A stretch of DNA of 64,000 nucleotides, from the NCBI RefSeq assembly GCF_932276165.1, contig NC_064006.1, positions 5,222,501 to 5,286,500 on the forward strand, read 5' to 3'. The position numbers were made by a program, and so were the translations under genes. Shown in pieces: positions 43,971 through 56,634 of the stretch (the stretch's first letter is position 1; every line of letters begins with the position of its first letter). Source of the DNA: Plutella xylostella. Taxonomy: Eukaryota; Arthropoda; Insecta; Lepidoptera; Plutellidae. Under the pieces are notes generated by a model that was given only the letters and a program-made list of their open reading frames with translations, was not told where the DNA came from and did not search any database.

Positions 43971-44360
43971 TGATTATTTAATTAGCTAGTCATTGTTTTA
44001 AATGAAGTCTTTAACTTAGTTATGGTTTTAGCACGATACTTAGTTGTAGGTACTTACTTAGGTCGGAACTGTTAATTATTTTGGAGATTATTAGGTCATC
44101 TTCAGTCAAACTTTTTCATTTTTCTCCCAATAAAAAAAAAGTTTTTTATTACTTATTGAAAATGTATTTTCTACACTGTATCACAGAATAATAATGACTG
44201 GTAAAACATATCTATCAAATGATCTAAAAAATTGTCGACAGCTGCCATCCTCTTTTCTGGTATATGAAATTCAATTTTATTTAATCACCATCAGATAAAG
44301 TGGAAACTACCTAAATATTGGGTTTTAACAAGGTAGGTACTTATCTTAAACTTTATCCTA

Positions 44361-44553
44361 ACAAATATTATAAATGCGAAAGTAACTGTGTCTGTCTGTT
44401 ACTCTTTCACGCCAAAACTACTGAACGGATTTGAATGAAATTTGGTATACATACCCTGTCTAGACCCTGGGAAAGAACATAGGCTACTTTTTATCCCGGA
44501 CTTCCCACGGGAAAACTTATTAAGGCTAAGCGTAGCTCGCGGGAACAGCTAGT
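44361..44553 (+). mobile_element. Lep1-type non-autonomous Helitron
   Basis: Runs from ATTATAAATGCGAAAGTAAC through TTCACGCCAAAACTACTGAA, ATTTGGTATACATA and TTTTTATCCCGGACTTCC to GGAACAGCTAGT (CTAGT end). Confidence 0.8.
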
Positions 44554-44569
44554 CACTCATAAAATATAT

Positions 44570-44780
44570 CTCATTGCAAAGAAAACCACCCCGCAAGCAC
44601 CCCGTAACTCCCAATCGGCTCTCCCCACAATTTCGATAAAAGAATCGAACTCAGCCAGAAAGTGTCGCCTGATAATAATTATTAGAGGCCGTCGCTCATT
44701 AGAACCCGATTGTTCCCCTCTCCCCCCGCTAGAGGGGTGGGAAGGGGGCCGGGGGGTCACACCTGACCGGACGATTTGTT
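44570..44780. other. GC-richer non-repeat island
   Basis: Includes TGATAATAATTATTAGAGG (palindromic ATAATTAT) and GCTAGAGGGGTGGGAAGGGG. There is no coding support. It is a candidate regulatory block. Confidence 0.3.
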
Positions 44781-45342
44781 ATTGGCTATTGCTGGTGGTG
44801 GTGTAAAGTTCTTGTTCTTCTTTTGATTTTTTGTGATAAAAATATTTGAGGTTAGGTTTTTTAAAATTACACTGCCATATCTTATGTAGGTACATCCAGT
44901 ATAGAAAAAGAGACGTTTTCTTGAAATAAATATTAAAGCTGCGTGGCAATTATCATTTAACTTAGTTACTCACTGGAAAAATACATAAACCATGTAAATA
45001 GGTTTCTACTTGGTTTCTACCGATTTTTTTTATCTTCCTCTAGAAGTGATGTTGGTTTAATCTCTTGTAAGTCCCATTTGTATTGCCACCCCTTGCGCAA
45101 TTCTCTACATCGTGATTGGCCAAGCTTTTCATTAGTCACGCGCCGTGAAAGACTTTGCGGGTAGTTACACTTTTACCTCAAGTATAGTTCAGGTGGTTCT
45201 GAATAGGGATCCGTAATGAGTTTAATAGTACTTTCCAGCTGTTGAAAAGTTTGTAGAGCTTTCAGGGAGTCAATTCTGTGGCCGCTACATGGTTTAAAAA
45301 TAATATTGGTTTTGTAAATAGTATTTCAGTATAAAGAACATT
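44781..45342. other. Non-coding stretch
   Basis: I see nothing recognisable. Confidence 0.4.
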
Positions 45343-45482
45343 AAGGGCAGATTTTTTAATAGTCAGATAAGTGCTATCTGAGGAATAAAATTGTTGCTGT
45401 CGCATCTGAATGTTTGTATTAGACAGTGACAGCAACAATATTATTCGCCAGATAACATCTGACTGTTGAAAAATCAGCCCTA
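45343..45482. mobile_element. Hairpin MITE, AGGGCNGATTTTT type
   Basis: AGGGCAGATTTTTTAATAGT and CTGTTGAAAAATCAGCCCT are inverted. Pairing continues through CAGATAAGTGCTATCTG/CAGATAACATCTG and AATTGTTGCTGTC/GACAGCAACAAT, about 60 bp per arm. Confidence 0.82.
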
Positions 45483-48118
45483 ATACATGTATATTGTATA
45501 TTCCAAATAAAACGGTGATGATGACTCCGTTAATTTTTTTTATATAAAACACTGACTTCTGTCAGACAGACACTTTAAGTTAACTCGTAGCACTTAAGGC
45601 CACCTCTCAACTCCTCAGCAGTAGCGACTCTGTGCAGCATCACGTCTTATCCTATCTTGTAACATAAATATCAGGTGAAGTGGCCCTTATCCCGGCAAAG
45701 GTTACACCCAGAAGTTTGTATTATCTCATGCTTGGGTTGTTATACATGCATACTCCTTTTGGCATTGAGGGTGGGAAGGTAGAATAGGGCTGTGTGAAGA
45801 TTATTATCGATGAAAATATAAAGTGATACAGTAATGCTCCTGAAAAAAAATGATCTACTCATTGTACTGAACCACTTTTCCAAGTTTTGGACAGGTGATC
45901 AATAAATAAAATGGTTTTGAGGAATTCGGGGCCATGTCATTTACACCACCATGCGTGTAGCAGTTCCTTATATTTAGGTATGTGTCGCATAAAGAAAATT
46001 ATCCGATGGGTTTTATATTTATTAAATTTAGGTTTGATTCTGAGTTTTTTGTGTTAGCTGAAGACACAGATGACAAGGTGGCGAGGCGCCATCTTGTGAA
46101 GCCTATATTATTATATAAGTACCACCAGAGGTACTTTAGGACGCTAACAACATTAACGTGTTAGCATGTATACTTCATTCCCATAGACAGCAAACATAAT
46201 ACAAAGTAACGAACCATACAACGTAATGTTACATCCCTAGTCTTATTTTTACTGAAGTGGCAAAACATAACCCATTGAGCTTTATCTGTTCATACTCTCA
46301 GCCTGTTTGTGTTTCAAGTTGTTTGGAGAGAGCAGGAACTTTACCTTAAAAAAGTATTCTAAATATTACTAGTAGTAGTTTGGGTACCTATCTGTCTTTA
46401 TTTTTTATTAGTTTTCATATATTATGTGATCATCTACTCCTTATAATCTTCTAGACTAGGATTTGTCACGGGGGGTGAAAGTATTGGTCAGTTACATTAG
46501 CGTCATTCGCTGACTTTCGATCTATGGAAAGAGCTTTGCTTATGGTTTCTTTGAAGTACCACATCAGCAATAGTAGATAGGTACAAAATCCGTAAGAAAA
46601 CTGAAGTAACCGAAAAAGCTCATAAAACCGGCAAGTTAAGAGGGCCGGCCATATATCTTTTCGATACATCCCAATGACCGGTGAAATAAACGTTTATTTT
46701 GAGTTGAGACCTCGAACATGCAAGCAACCACACCGATCCAACTATCTACGAAAATTACGTTTAAATTCCATAATTATTAATGACTATCTTCTCTAAGAGC
46801 AACTTCAGAAACTCCAAACATCGCCGTGGGAGCCAATCCTGACCGTCTCAATGCTTACTTAAGTGACCAACCACTTGAGAATCCTATCCAACCCACCCTT
46901 TAGACCTTCACCACTTGGTTTAAAGGCAAATTTTGTTTGTCTAAGATGATTTTATAAGGTTGCAAGTTACACACGTTAATTGCTCAGATAATGTGTAAGA
47001 CAAGAACTTGAGGAACAGTAGTCGATTGTGTATCTGTCTGCTATTAGAAGTCTGTGGTTTTAAACGTATTTCAGTGTCAATTTATTGGATAGTGTGGTTT
47101 CATAGGATAAATTATCAATAACTTTATTTATTCGATACGGTGAGTTCACTGTCTAACAGTTGTGTTCGATATACGGAACACTGCCAGAAGTAAATGAAAT
47201 TTTCGATATTCTAATTGAATATTTTGTTTTCACAGGTCAGAATCAGTCTCAATAGATATTAAAAAAACATAAGTTTCCCCAATTTTCCTATTACAAGTAT
47301 AAGTAATTCCATGTAATAAATAGGAAATTCCCTCTTACTCTCTCTGCCATGTAACTGATACGTCAATATTGGGCAGATTTAGCGGCTCATACAGCGGCCC
47401 TCGGGAGTGAATGTTTGATGTCAGCACGCAAATCTGTGTGCACACGCCCGATCTATCATTTAGTTCTAGGCCAGGAGCTGGTTCAACTACTTATTATGTT
47501 CAGGTATTTCGAATTAAGATAGATAGATATTTATAATACACTTTATTTGTACACCAAAACATAATGATAAAATTAACAAAATGTAACTTAATTAGGGTAC
47601 AAAAGGCGGTCTTATAACTAAAACTTTACCTATAATATTGTAGAGAGAGAAAAACTCTACATTAAATATTTTTGTAACTTCATTAAAATAATCTTAGGAC
47701 AGCTCTAATTAATATACAGTATTCTTACTTTATTTTCATTCATATAAACCTAATGCTATTAGGTATATACAAACCAAACCTGCATTAGGTGTAGGTATTT
47801 CTATTAGTATAGTTCAAAGGTAATAATAAATTAAATTACTTAAGTTCTCACTTAACAATAGTTAAGTTTATCTGTATACATAAAATGAGGGCTCCTATAC
47901 TACCATATTGTTGTTGGAATACTCCCCCTGCAACACAACACTAATGGCGCCAGTATTTGACCACATAATCGACCACTTTCAACCACTTGCTCATCAATTC
48001 CGTATTTTTTGTTTTCAATTGTGAGCAGACGCAAAGTTAAGGCTGCGATCCCAGTATTCAAACTGTTAGCCATCGACAGAGTTTTTTTAAAAAAATCTTA
48101 TTTTATTTAGAGACTTTC
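45483..48118. other. Non-coding stretch
   Basis: No cellular gene recognised. A reversed LINE tail (AGATAGATAGATATTTATAA) is at 47518-47540. 47380-47480 is GC-richer and not obviously repetitive. Confidence 0.4.
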
Positions 48119-48175
48119 CCCCTTATTCATAAAAAAGTTAGTGGACGCTTTAGCTATTGAACTGTATTGTCACAC
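48119..48175. repeat. GTTAGTGGACGCTTTAGCTA repeat, single copy
   Basis: CCCCTTATTCATAAAAAAGT then TAGTGGACGCTTTAGCTATT, as at 31277-31470. Confidence 0.6.
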
Positions 48176-48626
48176 TTATAATATAGATCGACAGAGTTAG
48201 CGGAGTGTATTATTGGTTTAGTTTTCTGATTTTTAACAGTTTAGTAGCTTTGCGCCTAAAGAGTGAACATTTGCCTATTTTATATTGGTATGGCTACTAT
48301 AAGATGTTTTAGAAATAAACTATTAACTTAATAAATACATAGACGGTATAGGTATATATTTATTATTAACTATGTAGGTTTTATGTATTATTATATGTAG
48401 GTATTTACATATCGTTTATACTTTATATTAATGTAGTTTATAAATATCTCTAATTTTCACACGCTACCCTTTTTCATTATTTCTATTTCCTTTCAATTTG
48501 GTTGTCTGGAAGAGATTACTTTTAGTAATAAGGCCGCCGATTGTGCTATTTATTTTCTGTTCATGTTTGTAATACTGTTTCTATTTTTGTGTGCAATAAA
48601 GAGTATTTTATCTTTTATCTTATAGA

Positions 48627-48878
48627 CGGTCGAATGGCGTAGTGGTTCGTGGCCCTGACTGCTATGCCGAAGGTCCCGGGTTCGATTCCCGGCTGGGGCA
48701 GATATTTGTTTAAAGACAGATATTTGTACTCGGGTCTTGGGTGTTGATATTTATATTTAGTATCTATCTATCTATGTATTTGTGTAGATATATCAGCTGT
48801 CCGACACCCATAACACAGGTTCAGCCTAGCTTGGGGTCGGATGGCCGTGTGTGAGATGTCCCCACATATTTATTTATA
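48627..48878 (+). mobile_element. tRNA-derived SINE, tail type A, with 7-bp target duplication
   Basis: Full head and A tail. TTATAGA flanks both ends (48620-48626 and 48879-48885). It inserted beside a LINE tail (GCAATAAAGAGTATTTTATC). Confidence 0.88.
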
Positions 48879-48885
48879 TTATAGA

Positions 48886-49320
48886 ACTAAATAAATTCAG
48901 CAATTTAGTACTTATTAAGTTTTTTATATTATTTTATAACATTTAACCATCCATTGAATCCTTGGGTGGCTGAAACACTTTCCCTTAAACATTAAGGTGT
49001 CAATTTCAGCAGACGCCGGCCGGCTTTTTTCAGGTTTTTTTTACATTATCTATTATAATCCATTAAATAGGCTAATAATACGAAACCCTTTTGTAAGGCG
49101 GCGTCGCACAGCCGCACAATGTTTGTTTTAACTCAATTTTAGTATCGTGTTACCGGCCTTTAGAAAAAAAATTGCGTCGCGCCGCGACTGCTACGGCTGA
49201 GGTTCTCAACATTTGCTATTTAAAAAAAATCTTTCTAGTAGAACTAGGCAACTAGAAGTAGGCAACTAACTAGGTACTTATTTTTGAATAAGTACTGAAA
49301 AATCATTAAATAGCTATGTA
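48886..49320. other. Non-coding stretch
   Basis: I see nothing recognisable apart from a GC-richer patch at 49090-49200. Confidence 0.4.
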
Positions 49321-49531
49321 CGGTGGCCTGCGCCTAAAAGTATACAGGAGGAGTTTTTAAAATAGCGATCTCAAGCTCACATGCTGCTTGAGCACATCCA
49401 TATAAATACCACTGCTACACACATCACACACAACACGTCCCCGGATTTATAACAAATGTGGCTGGTCCCTTCATCATCAGGGATCGCTATTTTAAAAACT
49501 CCGCCTGTATACTTTTAGGCGCAGGCCACCG
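49321..49531. mobile_element. Hairpin MITE with TA target duplication, mariner-like
   Basis: CGGTGGCCTGCGCCTAAAAG and CTTTTAGGCGCAGGCCACCG are exact inverted ends. Pairing runs about 50 bp to GGAGTTTTTAAAATAGCGAT. TA lies on each side. The loop is non-coding. Confidence 0.85.
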
Positions 49532-49787
49532 TACAATGCAATTTGTAATCCAAGTATTTGTTGTTAGATAGTTACTGATCCTGAAACCCGAAAAAAAAGT
49601 AGAAATTTTACTGTGTAGGTAAAGACCTACGGACCCCAAAGGTAACTGGGAGAAATGCTATTAGCAATAAGTACGCCCTTTTACAAATTACCTACATATG
49701 CATGGTGTGCATAAACTGTTTAATAATCCTACAAACACATATTATAAAGTGAAAGTTTGTGAGCATGAAGTTTTTTTTTCTAACTCG

Positions 49788-49870
49788 CCCATCCGACCCC
49801 AAGCTCGGCAGAGCCTGTAATATGTGTATCGGACAGCTGATATATCTTCACAGATACATAGATAGATACA
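49788..49870 (-). mobile_element. SINE tail A fragment, reversed
   Basis: CATCCGACCCCAAGCTCGGC … GGACAGCTGATATATCTTC is the reverse complement of the A tail, with no head. Confidence 0.65.
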
Positions 49871-51704
49871 CATATTGATCATCATCATAGGCCACAGCAT
49901 CTGTTGTAGATGTTAGTTGGAGCACTCGTAGGTTTATGGGTTGCCACATCGCCGTTGATGGCTATATATTCATTCATCTATGGAACATATTCATTGCTGA
50001 AAGAAAGAAAGAAAATGGTTTTTATTGCCAAAAACATTTATTGCTCGTGTTAGTGAGTGTATAAAGTTTGAGAAGCGTGTCTCGCTTGCGCATGAGCATT
50101 AGCCGCCGACAGTAAGCAGCTATTAAGTAATAGCCGTCCGGATGCGACTTATAATCATTATAAATATATGTTGTTCACACGGCGTGCGTGGAGCTGGCTA
50201 GTAAATATTCTTCAGCTTCAATATCCTTCAGTTTTTTTAAGTTGATGGTTAGGATTAGTTTTTAACCGCGCCTTGAAAAGCGCCGCAATTTAATAAAACA
50301 TTTGGTAAGCTACTCGTACTTGTACTGACACACATAAATTTCTTTCTTAGTAATTTGCAGTCGGTTTTATATATATTAAAAAAAAAAATTCTTTGCGTTA
50401 ACATAAGTAAGTAATATTCATTTTTACCGGGGTTTATTGTTTATATTTCCATGTGCAATAGAGGATTGCTATTCCACACTTCTGCTTATTCGGTAATCGC
50501 GGCAGCCTCGACGGAAAATCTAAAGATTTTAATAAAATAAAAAAGGAAACTCCATTCATTTCGGCTTCCGTTAAAAAGCCCCAATAAATGATTTAGTACA
50601 ACACTAAAGACGTCAATCGCTTGGCTGAACTTCGTTTCCCATCGTACATCATCTTTACAACCTGTCAGACAAACACATACAACTTTCATCTTTATAAACC
50701 AGCACGTTAAGTCGACGTCGATTAAAAAAATCGGCACGCAGGTTAAACTAAAAACTTGTGTAAACAATGTACAGTATTTTTGTTTTTAACGTGATTAAAT
50801 GGTTCCATTGAGGATGATGCTTCAATGAAAGTAAAAATAGTATTAATGGTGGTTCTAGCACATTTTTATGGGAAACTACACGCTTTTCATAAAGGAAGTG
50901 CCGGCACGACGTTTTATAAAGTTTGCTTTTTATGAGAAAAGAGGTTTTATATCCCTAATTATGTTACTTTTTAATGTGCGTAAAATAATGGTAAACAGTA
51001 AATTGTCGGCTTTTGAGGCTGAAATTTCGACATTGCGTAGTAGAAGAATATAAATTAAGCAGATTTTAATAGGTAGGTCTGTGCATAATTTTATACTTTG
51101 TAGGTAATTGCGTACTTAAACCTGGAAAACATTAAACTATTATTGATATTTAATAAACAGACGAAACGATCAACTTTTAGAACAATCTAAAATAATAGGA
51201 TTAATATATTATAATAAGCAAGTAAGTTCTACAACTTTTTGCCCTTTAACGAAGATCACTTGAAAAAGGTTATTGCTTGAAAAAAGCAAATTAGTAAATT
51301 TTGCCATGTTACTTTAACCCGAGCCAAAACAATTTAAGTCGCGACGTTAAAAAAATCGGTGACTTCGTAAGTTGAGCCCCTACCATGAACTTGTATTTAA
51401 GTTACGTCTTTACAGTTTAGTACTGGCGTGTATGAGAGGAAACGCATTGCATTTATTTGAAATAGGTATTATTTAAAAACTGAATTTACGTGCAACAGGC
51501 ATATTGTCGTTTGCTTTTACAACTACTAATTACGTACACATCACACAAACGTATCACTATGTACGTAGAATACATCTACATTTATGATGTATTTTATTGT
51601 ATATAGTCATGAGTTTTTAATTTATTATATAATTGCAAATGAAAAGCTCACCATAATTAAATCTCCATATCATCAACCATTTTTTTTGTCTTATATCACT
51701 ATCC
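49871..51704. other. Non-coding stretch
   Basis: No gene recognised. 50050-50210 and 50490-50730 are somewhat GC-richer and not repetitive. Short open frames there (a 93-codon minus frame at 50486-50767) lack any known motif. Confidence 0.4.
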
Positions 51705-51882
51705 TAACTACTGTGTCTGTCTGTCTGTCTGTTACTCTTTCACGCCAAAACTACAAAACGGATTTGAATGAAATTTGGTATACATACGGTCTAGACCCTG
51801 ACAAAGAACATAGGCTACTTTTTATCCCAGAATTCTTACGGGAAAACTTTTTAAGGCGAAGCGAAGCGCGCGGGAACAGCTA
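51705..51882 (+). mobile_element. Lep1-type Helitron, CTAGT end lost
   Basis: (CTGT)n, TTCACGCCAAAACTACAAAA, ATTTGGTATACATA, CGAAGCGAAGCGCGCGGGAA then CAGCTATTT, where the usual CTAGT is altered. Confidence 0.75.
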
Positions 51883-51954
51883 TTTACAATAAAGTTGAAA
51901 GTTCATAGTAGGGGTCGTACCATCGTATGCAAGGGTTGCCTCCACTCGTCTAGA

Positions 51955-51982
51955 CGGCGGCGGCGGCGGCGGCGGCGGCGGC
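51955..51982. repeat. (CGG)n microsatellite
   Basis: About nine perfect CGG units ending in GCGCGGGTC. It is not in a recognised gene. Confidence 0.9.
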
Positions 51983-51989
51983 GCGGGTC

Positions 51990-52895
51990 ACTAGAACCTG
52001 ACGTCTACATGTCATCTGTGCCGGTGGTCGACCACTGTTCCTAATTCAAACGCCGCCTGTCAAATGGAGAGTGAATTTCTTTTTAATTATTTGTCTCGGA
52101 GATAGCTGCCAGCAACTCTTGAATTTTCTTTATTATTTTCATAAAAACCACGCGTTTGAAATTAAGTTTCATACTTTTCTCAACTGGTAGGTAATACATA
52201 ATAGCATATTCCTATTACTTTATCATTAAAAAAAAAAAGATCCCGACGAATTGAGAACCTCCTCCTTTTTTTGAAGTCGGTTAATTATTTGCTAAACAAC
52301 ATAAATTAAGCACACATTTTTAAATTCTAATACGTTTTTATATCGCAAATTTTTAATGAGTTTGACACTAATAACATTCATCATTTGGAACAAACATTCA
52401 TCGTTTTGACTTGTCGATAGGCCTTGAGCCAAGTAACTTGACCAGTGGGTGGTCAGACAAGTGAATGGCATAAGTGCTGCAGCTGCATGTGTGGGGTCCA
52501 TGAAGGACTTCGCCAATTGACCAGAAAAAAACACACATTGTCTAAGTGGCCATTATCTGGTCCGCCTTTTTGGGTGACTTCCTGAGTGGATTGAAATTTT
52601 GGGATTTGACAGTAAAAATGACTAAAAAGCAGTAAATAATCAACAAAAGCCATCTACAGGGCTTACTAGGCTATATATAGGCTATTACGAGTATTAGTAT
52701 GTACTTATGGTTTGTACGAAGGATATATAGTCACATAACATCGGTATTTGCGCACTATTTCCTAACACCCTGTATTTCCGTGCTAATACTCCCAATGACT
52801 AACCGTATCACTGCATTAGTTCCCAACAGTCAGTGTTTGTTTACGAACACCGACAGTCGTAAACGACATTTGGTATAAATTCACTTGTGAGTTCT
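51990..52895. other. Non-coding stretch, possibly an unrecognised repeat at 52290-52660
   Basis: 52390-52590 is GC-richer with open minus frames of 66 and 80 codons that overlap in different frames and match no family I know. Confidence 0.35.
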
Positions 52896-53471
52896 GGGGG
52901 GCGATTTTCAACCACTCGACATTTCGCATTACACGACATTATATCTACATCATTATCATTACGACCGAATGGCGTAGTAGTTAGTGACCCTGACTACTGA
53001 GCCGAAGGTCCCGGGTTCGATTCCCGGCTGGGGCAGATATTTGTTTAAACACAGATATTTGTTCTCGGGTCTTGGATGCCCCTATTACATTGGGACTAAC
53101 ATAACACTGGCGAAAAGTGGGTGCAGCAATGCACCTCTGCCTACCCCGCAAGGGAGTTACATTGGTACAAAGTGTGAGTGTTTATGTTTCATTATCATTA
53201 TCAGCCTGTAAAATCGTGTAAGTCGGCCTTCCTCATCCAGTCACTACCGGCTACCAGTGTCTAAGGTCGTCAGTCCAGGGGCCGGACAGAGTCCTAATAT
53301 AACCGTCCACCTTTCGGTATTGTATGTATCGCACCAAAAATGACAAAAGAATAGTCAAATACGCAAATACGAATAGCCAAGTGGGGTAGCAGGCAAATAT
53401 CATGTATATTGTATGTGCCTCACTACACATGTCGTGTATAGAGATATGTCGAGTGAGTGGAATCGCCCCCC
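52896..53471. mobile_element. Fold-back MITE interrupted by a SINE
   Basis: Ends GGGGGGCGATTTTCAACCAC and GTGAGTGGAATCGCCCCCC are inverted. CACTCGACAT and ACACGACAT in the left arm match ATGTCGTGT and ATGTCGAGTG in the right arm, about 45 bp in all. The SINE at 52961-53180 and an RTE-like tail piece lie between them. Confidence 0.75.
52961..53180 (+). mobile_element. tRNA-derived SINE, tail type B
   Basis: Head with GGCGTAGTAGTTAGTG and GGTTCGATTCCCGG, then TTTGTTCTCGGGTCTTGG and the B tail (GGCGAAAAGTGGGTGCAGCA) to AAAGTGTGAGTG. It is nested in the MITE above. Confidence 0.85.
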
Positions 53472-54590
53472 TGATGTGGTTCTCATGTTGAGATGCAACA
53501 TTTGTATGTGTTTAATGGCCTTTTATTGTCGATCTTAATATTGCCAAGTTCTTTTCGCATTTGCAAGTGTTATTTTTTGCAAAGACCTCACACCGCTCAC
53601 ACGACGTTTACCTTGGAGTGTGTGTTTTGTTATTTTTATTTACTTTACACTGCAATTATTATTGTTACGTAAATTGATATAGGTTAACGTAAATTATTAT
53701 GAAGAGTGTCAGTATTTCTGTTTATCATAAAAGCATTTTACAAAATGATTTAAATATTTCGATAACTGTAAAATAAGTGTCTCATTTTCTTTTTAATTCG
53801 ATCGGTATAACGTTTTCGAAAATACAGATTTTAGTGCATTTAAAGTTCGAATAGGTACATATTCCCAACACATTCCAAGAGTTCCAATCAAACTCCAACC
53901 AGCCAGCACAAACTTCCTCTCCGAGTCAGTATTCCGAGGGTTCGCTTCACCCTTTCGTTCTGAATTCAAATGTCCCGCCACTAATGGCCGCTGTTTGTTT
54001 ACCTGACGACACTTCCTGCCACGTGCTGGTAACCTGAGCGCCACTGATCGCTCTGTCCCGCTCTGCTAATGCAAAGTGCGTCCTGTTTAGTGATGGGGTG
54101 TTTGATTTTGCTGGTTTGGAAACTTTGTGGCTTTTTACAATTGAGAACGATTTTTTTCGTCTTGTTTCGAAGAATGACCCTCTGAATCATTTCCCTGTAA
54201 CCGCTTGTTTGTCACAGAGACGATAAGAAGTAGAAGATGATAACATACATCGGATGATGAGGCCTTATTGCCTTATTGCAGAGAGAGGCCATTGATGATG
54301 CTATAATAATGACGTTAACGAAACCATAAGACTTTCAGAAATTATAAACTACGAAATTTTGCTACGACGTTGCATTTGTAGAACCTCCTCTTACTACGCC
54401 GTAGCAATAGTAAAGCCTTCCCGTGCTACGCCGTACCCGTAGGCTTCGTAGGCATCGCAAAAGTTTAACTTGTAATATTTTGTTATTTGTATAAACAATA
54501 TATTTATTTATGTTCCAAAACTGTAAGCATTCATTATTGCACTAGACTAGCTGTAATAATAATTAAGTTATTAAATAATCAATTGGGATG
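53472..54590. other. Non-coding stretch with GC-richer island at 53870-54090
   Basis: The island (CCGCCACTAATGGCCGCTGT, CCTGCCACGTGCTGG with an E-box) is non-repetitive and could be regulatory. 54330-54450 has three ACTACGCCGTA/GCTACGCCGTA words, a small repeat. Confidence 0.3.
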
Positions 54591-54599
54591 ATGCTCGCT

Positions 54600-54712
54600 C
54601 TGGGTCGTTCCTGGTTCAGCGCATTTCGTTGGCGATACAGCGCGGTAATGCGGCTGGCTTGTTGGGCACTTTCGAGCCAGGAACGATACGAGGCGGCATC
54701 TTTGACTAGTTA
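54600..54712 (+). mobile_element. Probable LINE ORF C-terminal fragment
   Basis: The plus frame reads LVQRISLAIQRGNAAGLLGT then FEPGTIRGGIFD and a stop. The QRISLAIQRGNAA motif is one I associate with C-termini of lepidopteran retroelement ORFs. The class is not certain. The upstream part is missing. Confidence 0.4.
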
Positions 54713-55664
54713 GACTAAGTTTGAGGCGAATACTTTGAATTTGTAAAATTTTATCTTTTAGTTCAGTTTTCACAATTTTATTTACAATTAGGTTAGGCTT
54801 CATTAGTTAAATGTTAATTTATATTATAACCTTCTTATCTATATATTATTATTAATAGTATATAGATAATTCAATTTGTATTATATAGATTTATTTAGTT
54901 TTTGTATACAGTGTTTGCGAGGCTTATAATCAATTAAATATTTTTAAATAGCATTCAGTAATTTTACCCATATATTTCGAATGATCGCTTTTCCCATCCC
55001 TACCCATTCCTGTGAGAGGACATGCCTTAATGCGTTGACTCGTGTTTATGTCGACAATTGCAATCTGTTAAAACGTTTAAACGTGTAATCCTCTCTCGAA
55101 ACTTAAACTGCTGAATGCTAATAGCTTGAAATGGAATGAAACGCATTAAGTATAACTCATATTCATACATAAGAACCTACTAATTAATTTTATATAGTTT
55201 TATTAGGCAGGTATATTTTTAAGATGTTACTTTTATTATGTTTCTAGTATTATACATATTGTCATTTAATTTTATTTACATAAATTTAGGAACTACGTAT
55301 GTTTGTTTTATATTTATATTATATTTACTCTCAAACTGAAAAATAACTCATTAGTAGCTATTAGGTTTACCTTGTACCCGCCGACGGAAGTTAAGTCTAA
55401 AATAATAAGTCATAGTGCTAGGAAGTATCTACCTATGTAGGTATAAATGATCATGACGGTATACTTTCTAAAACTAGAAAAGTATAACTTATCATTAACA
55501 TACTGCGACTGCTTAACTTAAATCCCATACTAAATCTACAGTACTAGACATATCAAACTATATTTACAAACTTTTAACACTATAAAATCAAGCCAAAGTA
55601 AAATCTTCTTGCCTCTTTCAAAGCGCTTAAACGTCTTGTTGAAAAGATTTCCTTCGCTGATTAT
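54713..55664. other. Non-coding AT-rich stretch
   Basis: I see nothing recognisable. Confidence 0.45.
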
Positions 55665-55749
55665 AGTGGCACTCCTAAACTTTATTTTCCCTAAACGCTG
55701 TGCCAACCACGACTCTATCCCGTTGTGTTAAACATACTGATTGCATGAA
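55665..55749. repeat. Dispersed repeat, copy 3 of 3
   Basis: CTAAACGCTGTGCCAACCAC, GACTCTATCCCGTTGTGTTA, GATTGCATG, related to 11248-11345 and 30765-30861. Confidence 0.4.
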
Positions 55750-56634
55750 AAGTCTCGTTGGTTGGTGTTTTCGTAAGCTGTAGTGACCCCGAGGCACTCG
55801 ATGCAACTCCAGCCCCGGGCAGAGTGAAGAATGCCCCGCAAAATCACTTGACGACAAATTGCTTGGACTCGGGCTCTGCCGTGCCGGCGGGAGAGTGTGG
55901 AGACGGCTTTTATAAAATAAAAGATTTTGAAACAAATAATTTTAGTCTATACTACCTAGTTACCTTTTGAGAGTAATCGGAAATCGCTTTCTGATAACTA
56001 TGATAAACTTAAACGTTACAAAACACAGTAGGTAGTTTAGTTTAGTTCAGAATTTTGACAATATTCTGATTTTTATAGGTGAAAATCTCCTTTATTACAT
56101 CTAACAATTACCACAATTCACAATACCTATCTATAGGCATCAAACTGTTTACCTTCCATCTAACCACGCTATATGTTTCTTGAAAACTGTTGTTAAGTTT
56201 GATCATGTAGTTCAATTTAAAACACATGTATCAAGTACCTATTACTTACCTATTCAGTTAGTGCAAAGTTGCTTGTAGTTTACTTTGCTGCTATTTTTAG
56301 AATATTTCCAAGAAGTATCTTCCACACTAGGCAGCGCTTGTCTTGAGAATAAAATTATCATATGAATACGGCGCTTCACGGTGACATTATGAAAATTCCG
56401 TATTACCGTTTCCGCTCCAAAATTGCCAAGTCTTTCTACTTCGAAGGGCTGAGCAGAGATTGTTGATGAATTTGAATTATACACTGGCAACACCATGTTG
56501 TAGGAGGCGAGAAGGTGGAATATACATACTTACTTACTACTTTCACGAGCAATGATTAAGTTCCATTGACATTTTATTTTATGCAACGTCAATGGCAGGT
56601 AGAATTTTTCATAGATAGTGACATTGGCGCTTCG
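55750..56634. other. Non-coding stretch
   Basis: No gene recognised. 56540-56580 has a decayed ACTTTCACGAGCAATG MITE arm. Confidence 0.4.

Noticed and set aside
50486..50767. 93-codon minus frame with hydrophobic segments
   Set aside because: There is no family motif, no splice partners and no start context support. It is expected by chance in this much DNA.
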